Assembly (NCBI GenBank): GCA_004297555.1 | Contig: SCSV01000286.1 | Location: forward strand, 1-64,000 | DNA: 64,000 bases | Reading direction: 5' to 3' | Origin: Salinibacterium sp. | Lineage (GTDB): Bacteria; Actinomycetota; Actinomycetes; Actinomycetales; Microbacteriaceae | Position numbers and translations under genes: made by a program | In this document: positions 16,467 to 25,800 of the stretch, in pieces | Layout of the letters: the number at the start of each line of letters is the position of its first letter | Numbering within the stretch: position 1 is the stretch's first letter | The notes under the pieces: model-generated | The model's database searches: none | What the model was told of the DNA's origin: nothing | The model's input: the letters and a program-made list of their open reading frames with translations, nothing else

Positions 16467-17147
16467 TCAGAACGGCAGGTCGTCATCAGCGAGAGCGACA
16501 GCCGACACGCCAACGTGCTTGTCGGTCAGCTCATACACCGGCGGGTGGTACTTCCAGCGCAGCCGCTTGTAGCTGACGTGACCGCCGCCGTTCTTCCGCA
16601 CCAGCTCCGCCATCGCGCGCTCCTTCTCTTCGATGAACTTGAGCCCTTCGACCGGGTCGATGTTGATGCGCTCGCGTCCGACCTCGTTCGCGTACTCGAT
16701 GCAGTTGAACGTGCCACCGAACAAGTCTCCATTCCACAGCGAGCAGAGCAGCGTGCAGTCGTCGACGACTGCCTCGTTGCGCTTCTGCATCTTCCACGGC
16801 GCGTAGCCGGGCGAGCAGATGGTCTTCACCACCTTCGCGCTCTGCAGCATCAACCAGTAGAGCTGCCTCGACTCGCTCCACCAGCGTGACTCCTGACCCT
16901 CGAACGGGATGTACGCCCAGAGGTCCGCTCCCATGCCGAGTGCGACTTGCCCAGCCCATTGGTCCCACCCGAGCGCCATGCCGGAGATGACGACGGCGGG
17001 CTTCACCTTGCGCATCACCTTCGCGAACTCACGCTGGCACCAGTCCTTGATGGGCGCGCGCGTCTCGTAGGCGTTGTCGCCGAGCTTATCCGGCCGGTGA
17101 CCGGTCAGCCCGAGAATGACGCGCTTCTTGCGGTTGCACCTTCGCAT
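16467..17147 (-). CDS. SLOG-fold (YspA/DUF1273-like) protein
   Basis: 226 residues from ATG 17147, which overlaps the dNMP kinase stop as TGATG. The N-terminal strand VILGLTGHRPDKLG, followed by VVISGMALGWDQWAGQVAL, is the nucleotide-binding pattern of the SLOG superfamily (YspA/DUF1273, related to DprA and LOG proteins), thought to bind nucleotide-derived ligands. The middle has VDDCTLLCSLWNGDLFGGT, typical of the family. Phages often carry it beside nucleotide-metabolism genes. The exact ligand is unknown. Confidence 0.78.
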   Translation of the reverse strand: MRRCNRKKRVILGLTGHRPDKLGDNAYETRAPIKDWCQREFAKVMRKVKPAVVISGMALGWDQWAGQVALGMGADLWAYIPFEGQESRWWSESRQLYWLMLQSAKVVKTICSPGYAPWKMQKRNEAVVDDCTLLCSLWNGDLFGGTFNCIEYANEVGRERINIDPVEGLKFIEEKERAMAELVRKNGGGHVSYKRLRWKYHPPVYELTDKHVGVSAVALADDDLPF

Positions 17148-17983
17148 CAGTCGTAGTTCTCGAGTCCGTTGCTGAAGCCGAGCGCGTTGAGCTTGTGCTT
17201 GGCAAGACGGGTCAGCGTCGGTAGGTCGCGGTCGTTGCGCAGCAGCGTGCCCCACCAGTACTGAGGGATGAGGTCGAGCGACGTCTCGCTCGCGTGGTCG
17301 CCGGCCTTGCCCGCCGTGGAAGGTCTGTCCACGTAGATGCTCTTCGCGCCCACGCGCGCTCCTATGAGCAGCTCGTTCGGGAAGCGGCAGTCGTCGATGG
17401 CCGCCATCTTCGGGAGCATGTACTTGCCCTGCTCCGTCTTCACGAGCCCACCGGGCTGTGTGTAGCTGAACTCACCGGTGAGCACCTTGAACGCGGTCTC
17501 CATGCCGTAGTTGCCCCAGCAGTCGGGATTGATGCTACGGCCGCACTCGGTGCCGAGCGTCTGCAGTGCGTGGCGGCAGGTGAAGGGGTGCGCCGGAGAG
17601 TCGGTGGAGCCGTTCACCCACCTCCATTCGCTCCAGCACCACCCGGCCACGATTCCCATCGAGCCCGGCACTCCGACACCGCCGAACACGGGAGCGAGGT
17701 GCTCGTTGAACGCCTCGGCGAACTGCTTCGAGTGCTCCCAGCAGTCCCAGTGCGACGTGTTCGGCATCTCCTTGAAGAACTCCGGCGTCTCGATGGCCTC
17801 GTCGCGCTTCGCCGTGGAGCCCCACAGGTTGTCGAACGGCATGCCGAGCGCAGCAGCGAAGCGCTTCATCGGAGCGGCGAAGGAGATGACGACCGCGCCG
17901 AGCTGCTCCTCCGCGACCTTCGCCACAGTGCTCTTGCCGCTCTCCTTCTTGCCGCCAATCAACAGGATGGGTGTACCGTTCAT
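17147..17983 (-). CDS. deoxynucleoside monophosphate kinase
   Basis: 278 residues. P-loop GGKKESGKST lies at 10-19, then the phage dNMP kinase pattern: LQTLGTECGRSINPDCWG for the LID/substrate region and IDDCRFPNEL before a strand and a late arginine (VDRP). These kinases phosphorylate dNMPs, including dTMP made by ThyX, for DNA synthesis. It is coupled to both neighbours by ATGA/TGATG overlaps. Confidence 0.85.
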   Translation of the reverse strand: MNGTPILLIGGKKESGKSTVAKVAEEQLGAVVISFAAPMKRFAAALGMPFDNLWGSTAKRDEAIETPEFFKEMPNTSHWDCWEHSKQFAEAFNEHLAPVFGGVGVPGSMGIVAGWCWSEWRWVNGSTDSPAHPFTCRHALQTLGTECGRSINPDCWGNYGMETAFKVLTGEFSYTQPGGLVKTEQGKYMLPKMAAIDDCRFPNELLIGARVGAKSIYVDRPSTAGKAGDHASETSLDLIPQYWWGTLLRNDRDLPTLTRLAKHKLNALGFSNGLENYD

Positions 17984-18204
17984 GACGACACTTCCATGTT
18001 CTCGACGAGCCCGAGGAAGTCGTCCACCGAGATGCAGAGGTCCGTCACGGCCTGCTTGCGCGCGGCGATGTACGCGTTGGCCCCGTCGTTGTAGCCCTTC
18101 GTGTACGCCCCCATCTGCGAGGAGGCGCCGTCACCGGACGCGCCGGCCCGCCAGCCGCTGATGTACAGCTTGAGGTTCTCCACCTTCGACACTTCGTTCG
18201 GCAT
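17980..18204 (-). CDS. small hypothetical protein with strong RBS
   Basis: 74 residues from ATG 18204, preceded by AAAGGAG at 8 nt. The track gives the frame to 18630, which is a shadow of the polymerase 3' end. Contains GWRAGASGDG and KGYNDGANAYIAARKQA, short Gly-rich helical segments. It lies 22 bp after the polymerase stop and is coupled to the dNMP kinase by ATGA. Confidence 0.68.
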   Translation of the reverse strand: MPNEVSKVENLKLYISGWRAGASGDGASSQMGAYTKGYNDGANAYIAARKQAVTDLCISVDDFLGLVENMEVSS

Positions 18205-18226
18205 GTGCAGGACTCCTTTTTGATGG

Positions 18227-21200
18227 CTACTGCAGAATCTCGGGCGGGCCGTGGGGGATGCGCAGCTGGAACGGCTTCTCGTGGTGCACGCACTTCTCGT
18301 TCTTCTCGCAGACCACGTCCCAGATGGTGACGTCGTCCTGCACGCCGTCCTTCGCGTATTCGGCGCGCGCCATCTTCCCGCAGGCTTTGCACGAAACGAA
18401 GCAAGGCTTCCAGCGCGAAGGCGCGTTCGGTGCGAGCGGCTCGCAGACGTGCACCTCGACGGGCAGGTACCAGTCGCTGTGCTGCTTGTCCACCGGCTCT
18501 TCGCAGACGCGCTTGAAGACCGGCACGAAGGTGGAACAGCGCTTCTTCGGCACGCCGAACAGCAGCTCGTCGTGCACCTGCACGTGCTGCTCGATGTTCT
18601 CACCTTCGGCACGCATGGGCTCCAACACACGCGTCACCATTCTGCGATTGGCCCTTCCCACAATCGTGGCGCCTCCGCCCTGGAAGCGCATGTTCTGCAT
18701 GCTCTCGGCCTCGGGCGAGCCCTCTTCGCTCCCACGGGCACCTTCGAAGTAGTAGATGCGCCGGCCTGAAATCACCTCGTCCAGATAGCCCTGCTGGATT
18801 CCCTTCAGGACAATGTCGCGCTGGTCCTTGAAGAACTGGGGGTAGCTCTTCTTGTACCGGTCGAAGCAAATGAGGAACGCGTCCCACTTCATGTCCGGCA
18901 TCTCGTCGAGCATCTTCTCGTAGCAGCTCTTCGCTCCGCCGCCGTAGCCAAGCAAGTAGGCGAACACCTTCGCCGCGCGATAGCAGCCGGGGTTCTTCTT
19001 CTCCAAGTCCTTCTCCAGCGGCAAGTCGAAGATGCGACTCGCATTCACAATGTGGGGTTTGAGACCCTTGCCGGCGTCGAACTCCTTGAACATCTGAATC
19101 ATCGCGGAATCACCAGTCACGAGACCGTTGAGCCGCATCTCGAGCGCGCTCCAGTCACCAGTCACGAGGTAGTGCAGCCACGCCGCGATGAACATGCCGC
19201 GGATTTCTCCGGGCTGGTTGGTGAGGTTCGGGTCGGAGCCGCTATTGTGGGAGAAAAATCCCCCTTCAACCTGAAAGCTGTGGTCGCCTTCTACTTCGAG
19301 GTCAACAGTTTCAGCGCATCTGCCAACGTCGACCGCTTCAACATCACACCGAGTGAATCCTTCACCTGGAGGAAGTGAATTTGCCTGTGCCCCTTGACCG
19401 TGACTAGAGCCAAGTTGTCCAGTGTGTTGTCCTTCTTGTCCCCGTTGATGTGATGTACATCCATGCCCCGCGGCAATCTGGAGACGCCTAGGTGCTTCAT
19501 CATCACAACGTGATGGGCAAAGTGACGATGGCCCTTGAAGAGAATCGTCAAGTATCCATAACCGTCCTCGCAAAGTCCCTTCCAACGAGGTGCCTTTTCG
19601 GCCCGCTTTCCCCAATGTGGACTCTTCGGGCCTGACTTCGAGGCCGAGTAACGTAGAGCTGAAAGGGCCCTGATTTCTTCGGTCGGCATCTCCAATCTGA
19701 GGGCTTCGACCACTGTCGCGTACGTGACCTTCAAGGTCTCGGCGATGCTCTCCTTTGTAGGCAAGTTGTGGCTTCTGAATAGTGCTGCTGCCGCCTCCCG
19801 ATTCGATTTTACCGCCAGCCATCTTTTCGAGATGCTCACGAATAGCTCCTGCGGTTACCCACTCCGTTCCGTCGAAGAACTTGTGGTCGATTGTAGAGGT
19901 TAAAACCTGCCCGTTTTGGAGCTTGATGTCAACGACGTCGCGTCTGCCGTTGAAGAACACTCGAGTAACCGGCCTCCATCGGCTCAGATGAGTCCAAACC
20001 TCATCTCCAGCGAGAACATCTCGAGCGCGTACCCACCCCCGATTTCGCGTTCTCACTAGAGTCCAATCCGCAAGGCAGAGTCTCCCCGTCGGCACGACGT
20101 GGATGTTGAAGGTGCCGTGCACGCGCACGTGGAACGGGTCGTTCACGTGCTCCTCGCAGCTACACCAGAGCTTGCCGTGCTCATCCTTCCCATGAGCAAT
20201 CAAATCCGGGTAGAGGTACGTCGACTTCATCTTGGCGCACTCACGCCACGCGAAAAGGAAGTCAAGGAACGCTAGTGCCGGCCCTTTCTCACCACGGGCG
20301 ACGAGTTCTTTGCGCGCGGTGAGCAGGAAGTCTTTTTTGGTGGAGAGGTCACCAGTAGCAGTCTGCTGGGTGAGGGGGACTCCCAGGTGTCTGAGCAACA
20401 GCCTTAGCTGCGCAAGGCTCGCCGGGTTGAAAATAGCAGCGGCTTCGTCGGCGTCGGCTTCGTCGTACTCGGCTTCATCGTGGTCCTTCTTGAACGAGCC
20501 CTTGTTCCCCTTGCTCAGCTTCTCCTGTAGCACGGACAACAGCTCTTCGAGCTGCTCATGCTTCTTGGCGCTCTTCTCACTCTTGAGCAGCTCCTTCTCC
20601 AGCAGCTCGCGCATCGAAGCCAGCGCCTTTTCCTGCTTGGACCCATATTCTTCTCTGAAAAGCTCGACCGCGCGCCAATCGACTGGAAAGCCAACGCGCT
20701 TCCAGCGCTGGGCCTGCTCCTCGTACCAGCTGTCGTGCTCATAGAGCGCGACGTCTTCCTTGCGGAGCTTAATCTCCTCGCGCAAGTTGGTGCACGCGGT
20801 GTACTGCACCACGACGTCGTCACATGCGTACTCCCACAGTTCATAATCAGACGATGCAGACCACGCGTCTCCCTCCTCCGTCGTCTTGTAGTACGGCACC
20901 TCGGTCTCGGTACTACCGATGAAGTTCAGGTTGTGAGGGAAGAACGACGTGACGATGTGATGGGCGATGATGCTGTCGAAGTTGCCCGGCTTGTTCGCCG
21001 ATGGAATCTCCAGTCGCTTAGCGAGCCGCCGTACCTTCGAGCGCCGCTTCACTTCCGTCGGCACGGCAGTGGTGTCGCGCAGCTCCAGACACTGACGGTC
21101 GTACTGACCGTTCTGCGTCTCGAGCATGCAGACGTCGAACACCTCCTGCATCCCTTCGTACACCCGCTCTTCCTGGTCGGGTGTCCACCAGGGCAACCAG

Positions 21201-21781
21201 TTGGCCTTCTTCTCGACACCGCGCTTGTTCTCGTTTGGCCACTTTCCGGCGCGGCACATGTAGCAGCGGGGCTGCCGGTACTTGCCGCCGTAGCGCCAAC
21301 CGAACCAGTAGGCGACGTTGCCGGCGACAGGCTTGCCGTTCGCTCCGTGCTTGCAGTTGGGATTCACACAGACCGCGTGCTCTCCATCATCCTCGTCCCA
21401 TGCCCACTTCTTCTCGGTCCAGGTGCCGTCACGGTAGAGGAAGGGAACGCAGATGGTGGTCTGGCCATCGTGGAAGGCGATGCAGCGCACCGCGCACTTG
21501 TACGGGTGGCCTCCGTCAGTCTCGATGTCGTAGCTGACCCGACGTCCCTTCTTCGCCATCGCCTTGAGCACCCGGAGAACGGTCTTGAGGCTCGGTCCGA
21601 TGATGTAGCGCGACCTGTCCCAGCGGGGTTTCCATTCTCTCCTGGCGAGCTTGAGCAGGCGCGCCATGTCGACCTTGAGAACGAGCCCCTCGAACTTCCG
21701 CTTGTCCCGGCCGATGTATGCGGGGTGGAACGTGGGGACACTCCACTCCACCAGTTGGAGGTCTGAGGTTGCGGCAGCCAC
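18227..21781 (-). CDS. polA: family A DNA polymerase containing an intein
   Basis: 1184 codons, GTG start at 21781; about 906 residues after intein removal. The N-terminal VPTFHPAYIGR segment matches the C-terminal HP motif of uracil-DNA glycosylases and is not part of normal PolA. The 3'-5' exonuclease follows: SYDIETDGG, QNGQYDRQCL and YACDDVVVQY. Between the first two is a Cys-rich insertion (CVNPNCKH ... CYMC) that may bind zinc. The polymerase domain has PTGRL^SGSDPNL, motif A GDWSALEMRL (D876), motif B RAAKVFAYLLGYGG and motif C VHDELLFG, so all catalytic residues are present. The intein interrupts TGRL^S. This is the replicative polymerase; a separate 5' nuclease was not seen. Confidence 0.93.
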   Translation of the reverse strand: MAAATSDLQLVEWSVPTFHPAYIGRDKRKFEGLVLKVDMARLLKLARREWKPRWDRSRYIIGPSLKTVLRVLKAMAKKGRRVSYDIETDGGHPYKCAVRCIAFHDGQTTICVPFLYRDGTWTEKKWAWDEDDGEHAVCVNPNCKHGANGKPVAGNVAYWFGWRYGGKYRQPRCYMCRAGKWPNENKRGVEKKANWLPWWTPDQEERVYEGMQEVFDVCMLETQNGQYDRQCLELRDTTAVPTEVKRRSKVRRLAKRLEIPSANKPGNFDSIIAHHIVTSFFPHNLNFIGSTETEVPYYKTTEEGDAWSASSDYELWEYACDDVVVQYTACTNLREEIKLRKEDVALYEHDSWYEEQAQRWKRVGFPVDWRAVELFREEYGSKQEKALASMRELLEKELLKSEKSAKKHEQLEELLSVLQEKLSKGNKGSFKKDHDEAEYDEADADEAAAIFNPASLAQLRLLLRHLGVPLTQQTATGDLSTKKDFLLTARKELVARGEKGPALAFLDFLFAWRECAKMKSTYLYPDLIAHGKDEHGKLWCSCEEHVNDPFHVRVHGTFNIHVVPTGRLCLADWTLVRTRNRGWVRARDVLAGDEVWTHLSRWRPVTRVFFNGRRDVVDIKLQNGQVLTSTIDHKFFDGTEWVTAGAIREHLEKMAGGKIESGGGSSTIQKPQLAYKGEHRRDLEGHVRDSGRSPQIGDADRRNQGPFSSTLLGLEVRPEESTLGKAGRKGTSLEGTLRGRLWILDDSLQGPSSLCPSRCDDEAPRRLQIAAGHGCTSHQRGQEGQHTGQLGSSHGQGAQANSLPPGEGFTRCDVEAVDVGRCAETVDLEVEGDHSFQVEGGFFSHNSGSDPNLTNQPGEIRGMFIAAWLHYLVTGDWSALEMRLNGLVTGDSAMIQMFKEFDAGKGLKPHIVNASRIFDLPLEKDLEKKNPGCYRAAKVFAYLLGYGGGAKSCYEKMLDEMPDMKWDAFLICFDRYKKSYPQFFKDQRDIVLKGIQQGYLDEVISGRRIYYFEGARGSEEGSPEAESMQNMRFQGGGATIVGRANRRMVTRVLEPMRAEGENIEQHVQVHDELLFGVPKKRCSTFVPVFKRVCEEPVDKQHSDWYLPVEVHVCEPLAPNAPSRWKPCFVSCKACGKMARAEYAKDGVQDDVTIWDVVCEKNEKCVHHEKPFQLRIPHGPPEILQ
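19244..20077 (-). mobile_element. PolA intein with out-of-frame HNH gene
   Basis: 278 codons between PTGRL and SGSDPN. Block A starts at Cys569 (CLADWTLVRTRNRGWVRARD), block B is LTSTIDHKFFDGTEW, block F is VDLEVEGDHSF and block G is FFSHN with Ser+1, so splicing residues look complete. The roughly 165 codons between them, read in the polymerase frame, are hydrophilic and show no endonuclease motif. The endonuclease in that interval is in another frame (19291-19839). This TGRL^S site is a known type of PolA intein position. Confidence 0.88.
19291..19839 (-). CDS. HNH homing endonuclease nested in the PolA intein, shifted frame
   Basis: 182 residues on the same strand as the polymerase but in the +1 frame. 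A GTG start at 19839 is preceded by AGGAG at 6 nt, so it can be translated independently. The HNH core is MDVHHINGDKKDNTLDNLAL (about 126-145), with a preceding FAHHVVMMKHLG and a following HRQIHFLQ, the arrangement of phage HNH homing nucleases. An N-terminal helical region (LPTKESIAETLKVTYATVVE) could bind DNA. Its first codons overlap the end of the N-intein and its last 17 codons overlap the C-intein blocks F/G. It would cut the intein-less polA allele and drive homing. Confidence 0.85.
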   Translation of the reverse strand: MSISKRWLAVKSNREAAAALFRSHNLPTKESIAETLKVTYATVVEALRLEMPTEEIRALSALRYSASKSGPKSPHWGKRAEKAPRWKGLCEDGYGYLTILFKGHRHFAHHVVMMKHLGVSRLPRGMDVHHINGDKKDNTLDNLALVTVKGHRQIHFLQVKDSLGVMLKRSTLADALKLLTSK

Positions 21782-21793
21782 GGTGTGCCCCAG

Positions 21794-22042
21794 CTACTCG
21801 GTCATCTTGGTGAGGATGAAGACGGTCACCTCGGGAAGCTGCATCGCCTCTGCGGCCACCGTTTCGGCGCGCTTGTTGAGCGCCTCGAACTCCTGCTCGG
21901 TCTGCAGACCTTTCAGCTTCACCTCGAACTTCGCCATGAGCGTCACGACCTCTGATGGCGTCTCCGGCTTCAGGGTGGAGCGCAGGTGCTTCACCATCTC
22001 GTCGCGGAGAGTCTTCCAGTCCACTTCAGTCGGCTCAGGCAT
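21794..22042 (-). CDS. small helical protein
   Basis: 82 residues, unrecognised, acidic and helical (SEVVTLMAKFEVKLKGLQTE). Its ATG at 22042 overlaps the upstream stop as TGATG. It lies 12 bp before the polymerase GTG start. Confidence 0.58.
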   Translation of the reverse strand: MPEPTEVDWKTLRDEMVKHLRSTLKPETPSEVVTLMAKFEVKLKGLQTEQEFEALNKRAETVAAEAMQLPEVTVFILTKMTE

Positions 22043-22314
22043 CAGGGTATCCCTTCACAGGCGAGACAGAGGTCGTTCTCGCGATTGACGTACTTCTTCA
22101 CGTGACACTTCTTGCACGGCTTGAACAGGTCGTAGAGCCGTGCCTTGCTCTTGAATTCAGGAGGCAATGGAGGAAGGGGCGCATCAGCCGGAATCGGGCA
22201 CTGGTAGTTCGTGTGTGAACCTAACTTCCACGCGTGGTGGAAGTCGAAGTGCGAGCCGCATCGGCGGCAGCGGTCATGCGCATCGAATTGGGGCACGTGT
22301 TTCGTCGCTGTCAT
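22042..22314 (-). CDS. small zinc-ribbon protein
   Basis: 90 residues with two Cys clusters: CRRCGSHFDFHH and CKKCHVKKYVNRENDLCLAC. The spacing suggests one or two structural zinc sites. ATGA and TGATG overlaps tie it to its neighbours. Function unknown. Confidence 0.62.
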   Translation of the reverse strand: MTATKHVPQFDAHDRCRRCGSHFDFHHAWKLGSHTNYQCPIPADAPLPPLPPEFKSKARLYDLFKPCKKCHVKKYVNRENDLCLACEGIP

Positions 22315-22544
22315 CTCAGCACCAGTTCTTCGTGCAGCTCATGAACGGAGCTTTCAAACAGCAGAGCGTACTCCTCGGTGGTGAGTGTGCCGTCACCCGC
22401 GTTCGGGACCTTGGTGGCCTTGTCGATGATGACCTTGGGCACACCGTCGCGCAAAAGCTGAATGACCGCCTGCGCGAAGCGAACGAGACGGCAGTTTTTG
22501 CACCGGCAGTTCGGGTGTTCCACGTGTTCGATGCGCTCAGTCAC
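22311..22544 (-). CDS. hypothetical protein, GTG start
   Basis: 77 residues from a GTG at 22544 that overlaps the upstream stop (GTGA); the track start at 22598 is inside the previous gene. Contains HPNCRCKNCRLVRFAQAV, a possible metal site, then an acidic helix. Unrecognised. Confidence 0.55.
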   Translation of the reverse strand: MTERIEHVEHPNCRCKNCRLVRFAQAVIQLLRDGVPKVIIDKATKVPNAGDGTLTTEEYALLFESSVHELHEELVLR

Positions 22545-22822
22545 GTCTTCACCTCGCTTCCGCTGCCTGCTTTCCAGGCAATTTCTTTCAGCACGCACGC
22601 CGCGTGCGCCGCCAGCTCATCGACAGTCCATCGGTACTTGATGGAGTCCTCTGGTGTCGCCAGCTCGTTGTCGAGCAACTCCACCACGCGTCGCATCCGG
22701 GCTCGAAGCGCTTCGACAGTCGCCTTCCTCAACGTCTCGTCCAGAGTGCCCTGCTCCAGCTGACGCTCCATCTCCAGCGCGAAGCTGAGCACTGGGGCCG
22801 GGAGTCCGACGTTGAGCCTCAT
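22541..22822 (-). CDS. small helical protein
   Basis: 93 residues from ATG 22822 (ATGA with the helicase stop). Two charged helices (LDETLRKATVEALRARMRRV and a later YRWTVDELAAHAACVLKE). No family recognised. Confidence 0.57.
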   Translation of the reverse strand: MRLNVGLPAPVLSFALEMERQLEQGTLDETLRKATVEALRARMRRVVELLDNELATPEDSIKYRWTVDELAAHAACVLKEIAWKAGSGSEVKT

Positions 22823-25800
22823 ACTGCTTCCTCTTGCCCGGACGATTGGCCCACGAGGCTGACCGCTTCCTTCACCCACGGGGGCACCATGGAGACCTTT
22901 CGGTTCATCTCCTCCATGAACTCCTTGTCGAAGATGTACGTGACGCTTTCGTCGGACTCCGAGTTACCAGCGATGAACGTCTTACAGTTCCGGCGAACGA
23001 TTACAGAGCCTAGTTCTGTCGTCGGGCACCAAACCTTTGTGACCGGCCCAGGAGAGATGTTCGCCGCACGCGTGACATCGCTCGTTGCAGGGTTTACGAA
23101 ATTCACGCAGAGCTGTTCTTTGCGCAAGTCATTTGCACTCCGATGGACGGTGATGCTGCTGCGGAATCCGCAGAGCACGAGCAGTTCCTGTAGTTGGTCC
23201 GCAAGAATTCGGTCTGAAGTCCAGTACGAACCATTCGTGTGGAGAGGAGAGCGCCGGCTGGGGCCCCGCGAAGACCCGTCAGATTCCATCATTCCTTCGA
23301 GTAGAGAAAGAAGCCTGGATGGGTCTGCGTTCTCCAGAGCCCACCGAGGGATTCGCTTCTCCGGGTTCTTCCAACCGTCCACCGTGGCCTTTTCTCCGTG
23401 GGCGTAGCTCTGATGTTGCTTGTGCCTGAAGGACCTCTTCTTCGAGTACCTACGACGCTGACCGAACGCGAATACGTCTCGAATGTGAGAGGCGTCCTTG
23501 CCAGAGAACACCCACATAGCGACTGGGCCATTTCTCTCGTACCCGAAGCATGAACCTGCCTCCTTCCCTTCGTAGTACCCAAAGTTCAATTTCAGGTGAG
23601 CTAGAATCTCAACGAGCTTCTTTCTCTGACTCGCTTGTGAGTCAGCCAGCGACTGGTAGATGGTAACGGTGTTTTTGGTCCTGCTTAAATGGCCGTCACC
23701 AATGATGAAGCCCATCAACCAAAACCATGCATCGTCGAGCTTCGTCTGAGGTCTGTCGATTGCCCACCCCCCGCACGGGAGATTGAAGCGCGCCGGGAGG
23801 TCCCGCGCAGGGATGACCGTTAGCCCTTTAGTCTTACGTATGTAGAGCCACTTTTGTACATACGTTTTTCCGTTTCTATTCGTTGTGCCGGTCATCACCT
23901 TGAATGTCTTCACCTGCGCCAGCATTCTATGGTCAGGCGTCACAACGGCATCGACGGCATTCGTTTTGATGTTGACCGTCTGCTCTGGTAGCTCTGGGCG
24001 ATTGACGTCCAATACCTTGTTCTCCACTACCGGCAATCGACCACACCGGAACGGCCGTGCATTCTTCTCGAAAGCGGATTTCGGGACTCCATAGACGGTG
24101 TCTCCCGGCTGAAGTTCCGTTCCGCTCTTCCATCCCATAGTGGTAAGAATCTCGGTGTCGTAGTCGAAGCAGCGATTGCTACGCCCGAGCCCTTGAATGA
24201 GCTTGGTGAAGGTGAGCCAGCGGTACCATGCCGGGTCGACTTTCGCGCGCGCCTTGATTTGGCCGTGCCACATCGGCCTGGGAGCCGCGGGGATTATCTG
24301 GAACCGAGAGAGGTCACCGTGCAGGTCGGCACCCTCCCAATAGCCAGACGCGGCCAGAACTGTCGGTCCTCGACTCAGCACGTGCTCCCGGTACTTGGCT
24401 TCGCGGTCTCGTCCGTAAGCGAAGATGAGGCGCATGCGGTTGCTCTTCGACACGTTGTCGGAGATGAACTTGAGCATCTCGTTCGAGGGACAGAGCAGCA
24501 GTCCCTTCTCTCGCTGGTGATGATTCATCAACCCATCGACGAGTTGTGCGGCGCGCGCCCAGCCAAATTCTCGGTTGCTCTTCCGCATGTCGAGCGGCAC
24601 CACCTTGATGGGCCGGTTGGCGACCGGGAAGACGCTGCCCATCTGCACGAAGTCGCCTTTGGCCAAATCCAAGCCGATGTTGGTGCAGAGCTGACCGGCA
24701 TCGAGCACGGTGGCGCTCATGAAGAGGCACTTCTTACCGTGTCCCCAGAGCCAGTGGCCGTACTCGTGAACACGCAGTGGCTTGACGGCGAACCAGTCGG
24801 GTCGAAGCGTCCCGTCGTTTTCGCGGCCGCGCTCGATGACGTAGTCGATGGACGCGTTCGCCGCTTTCGCCTTCTCCACCTTGGCCAACACGAATCCGAT
24901 GCGGCGAATCAGAGAGCGCATCTCCTCCTTCTCTTGTGCATCGGTGAGTACCTTCTCGCGCGTTCGCAGATTCGGCAGTGCGTTCTTCATCCACGTGAGG
25001 TACGGCTCGAGGCTGTCTTCGGTCGCCGGAAGCGGGTCAGTCTTCACTCCGAGCTTGCGCAGGTTGACGCTCACCCCCGTCTGGTCGAGCAGGAACGACT
25101 CGATGACGTGTGCCTCGTCGAGGACCATGAAGGGGCGCTTCACAGCCGAGGCGCTCTTCTTGGTTCGCTCCTCAACCGCATTGAGCAGCTGTTCTCCCTC
25201 CAGCTCTTCGGTCTCGCTGTCGTTCTCGCTGGTGTCGTACATCGCGGCTTGCCCGATGTTTGAGAGGAACGAGTGGTAGTTCGACATCATGAAGGTACTG
25301 TTGAACGCGGTCTGCTTGCCGAACAGGTACGGACACGCCGCGGAGTCGTGCGGCATCGGTGGGTCCTTGGCCAACGGGTCAGGTGGGCCGTAGCAAGCAT
25401 CCTCTCCGCCGAACAACTCCTTGCCGATGAGGCAGGATTCCCCAGCGCGCTTGCACTCGTACTTTCCTCGTCCCTTCAGGACGCGCATGTTCATCGGAGC
25501 GGCGAACTCCGTCATGTACTGCTCCTGCAGTTGGGCGGTGAGGGTGGTGAAGTACGAGCGCGGACCGTAGGCGTTTGCCAACGCCACGCCAATGAGCGAT
25601 TTGCCGCACCCCGGAGGCGCCTCCAAGACGACGTAGTCGACGCCGTTCTCGTATGCCTCGATGCAGCGGCGAATCGCCTCGACCTGGATGTCTCGCGGCT
25701 TCTTCTTGACAAGCGCGAACACCTTGAGCGCCTTGTCGAGGAGCTTGGCGACTGCCGATGAGGGCGCTGGCGACGACGGCAGGTTCACTTCCACGAAGGT

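Noticed and set aside
19291-19839. Explanation of the nested HNH as a sequencing frameshift
   Set aside because: Two exactly compensating indels would be needed, and the HNH frame has its own AGGAG-N6-GTG start; kept as a refutation test but not the preferred reading.
20558-21766. 402-aa plus-strand ORF
   Set aside because: Antisense to the polymerase exonuclease region; the composition is shadow-like.
24193-25263. 356-aa plus-strand ORF
   Set aside because: Antisense to the DinG-like helicase; no recognisable domain.
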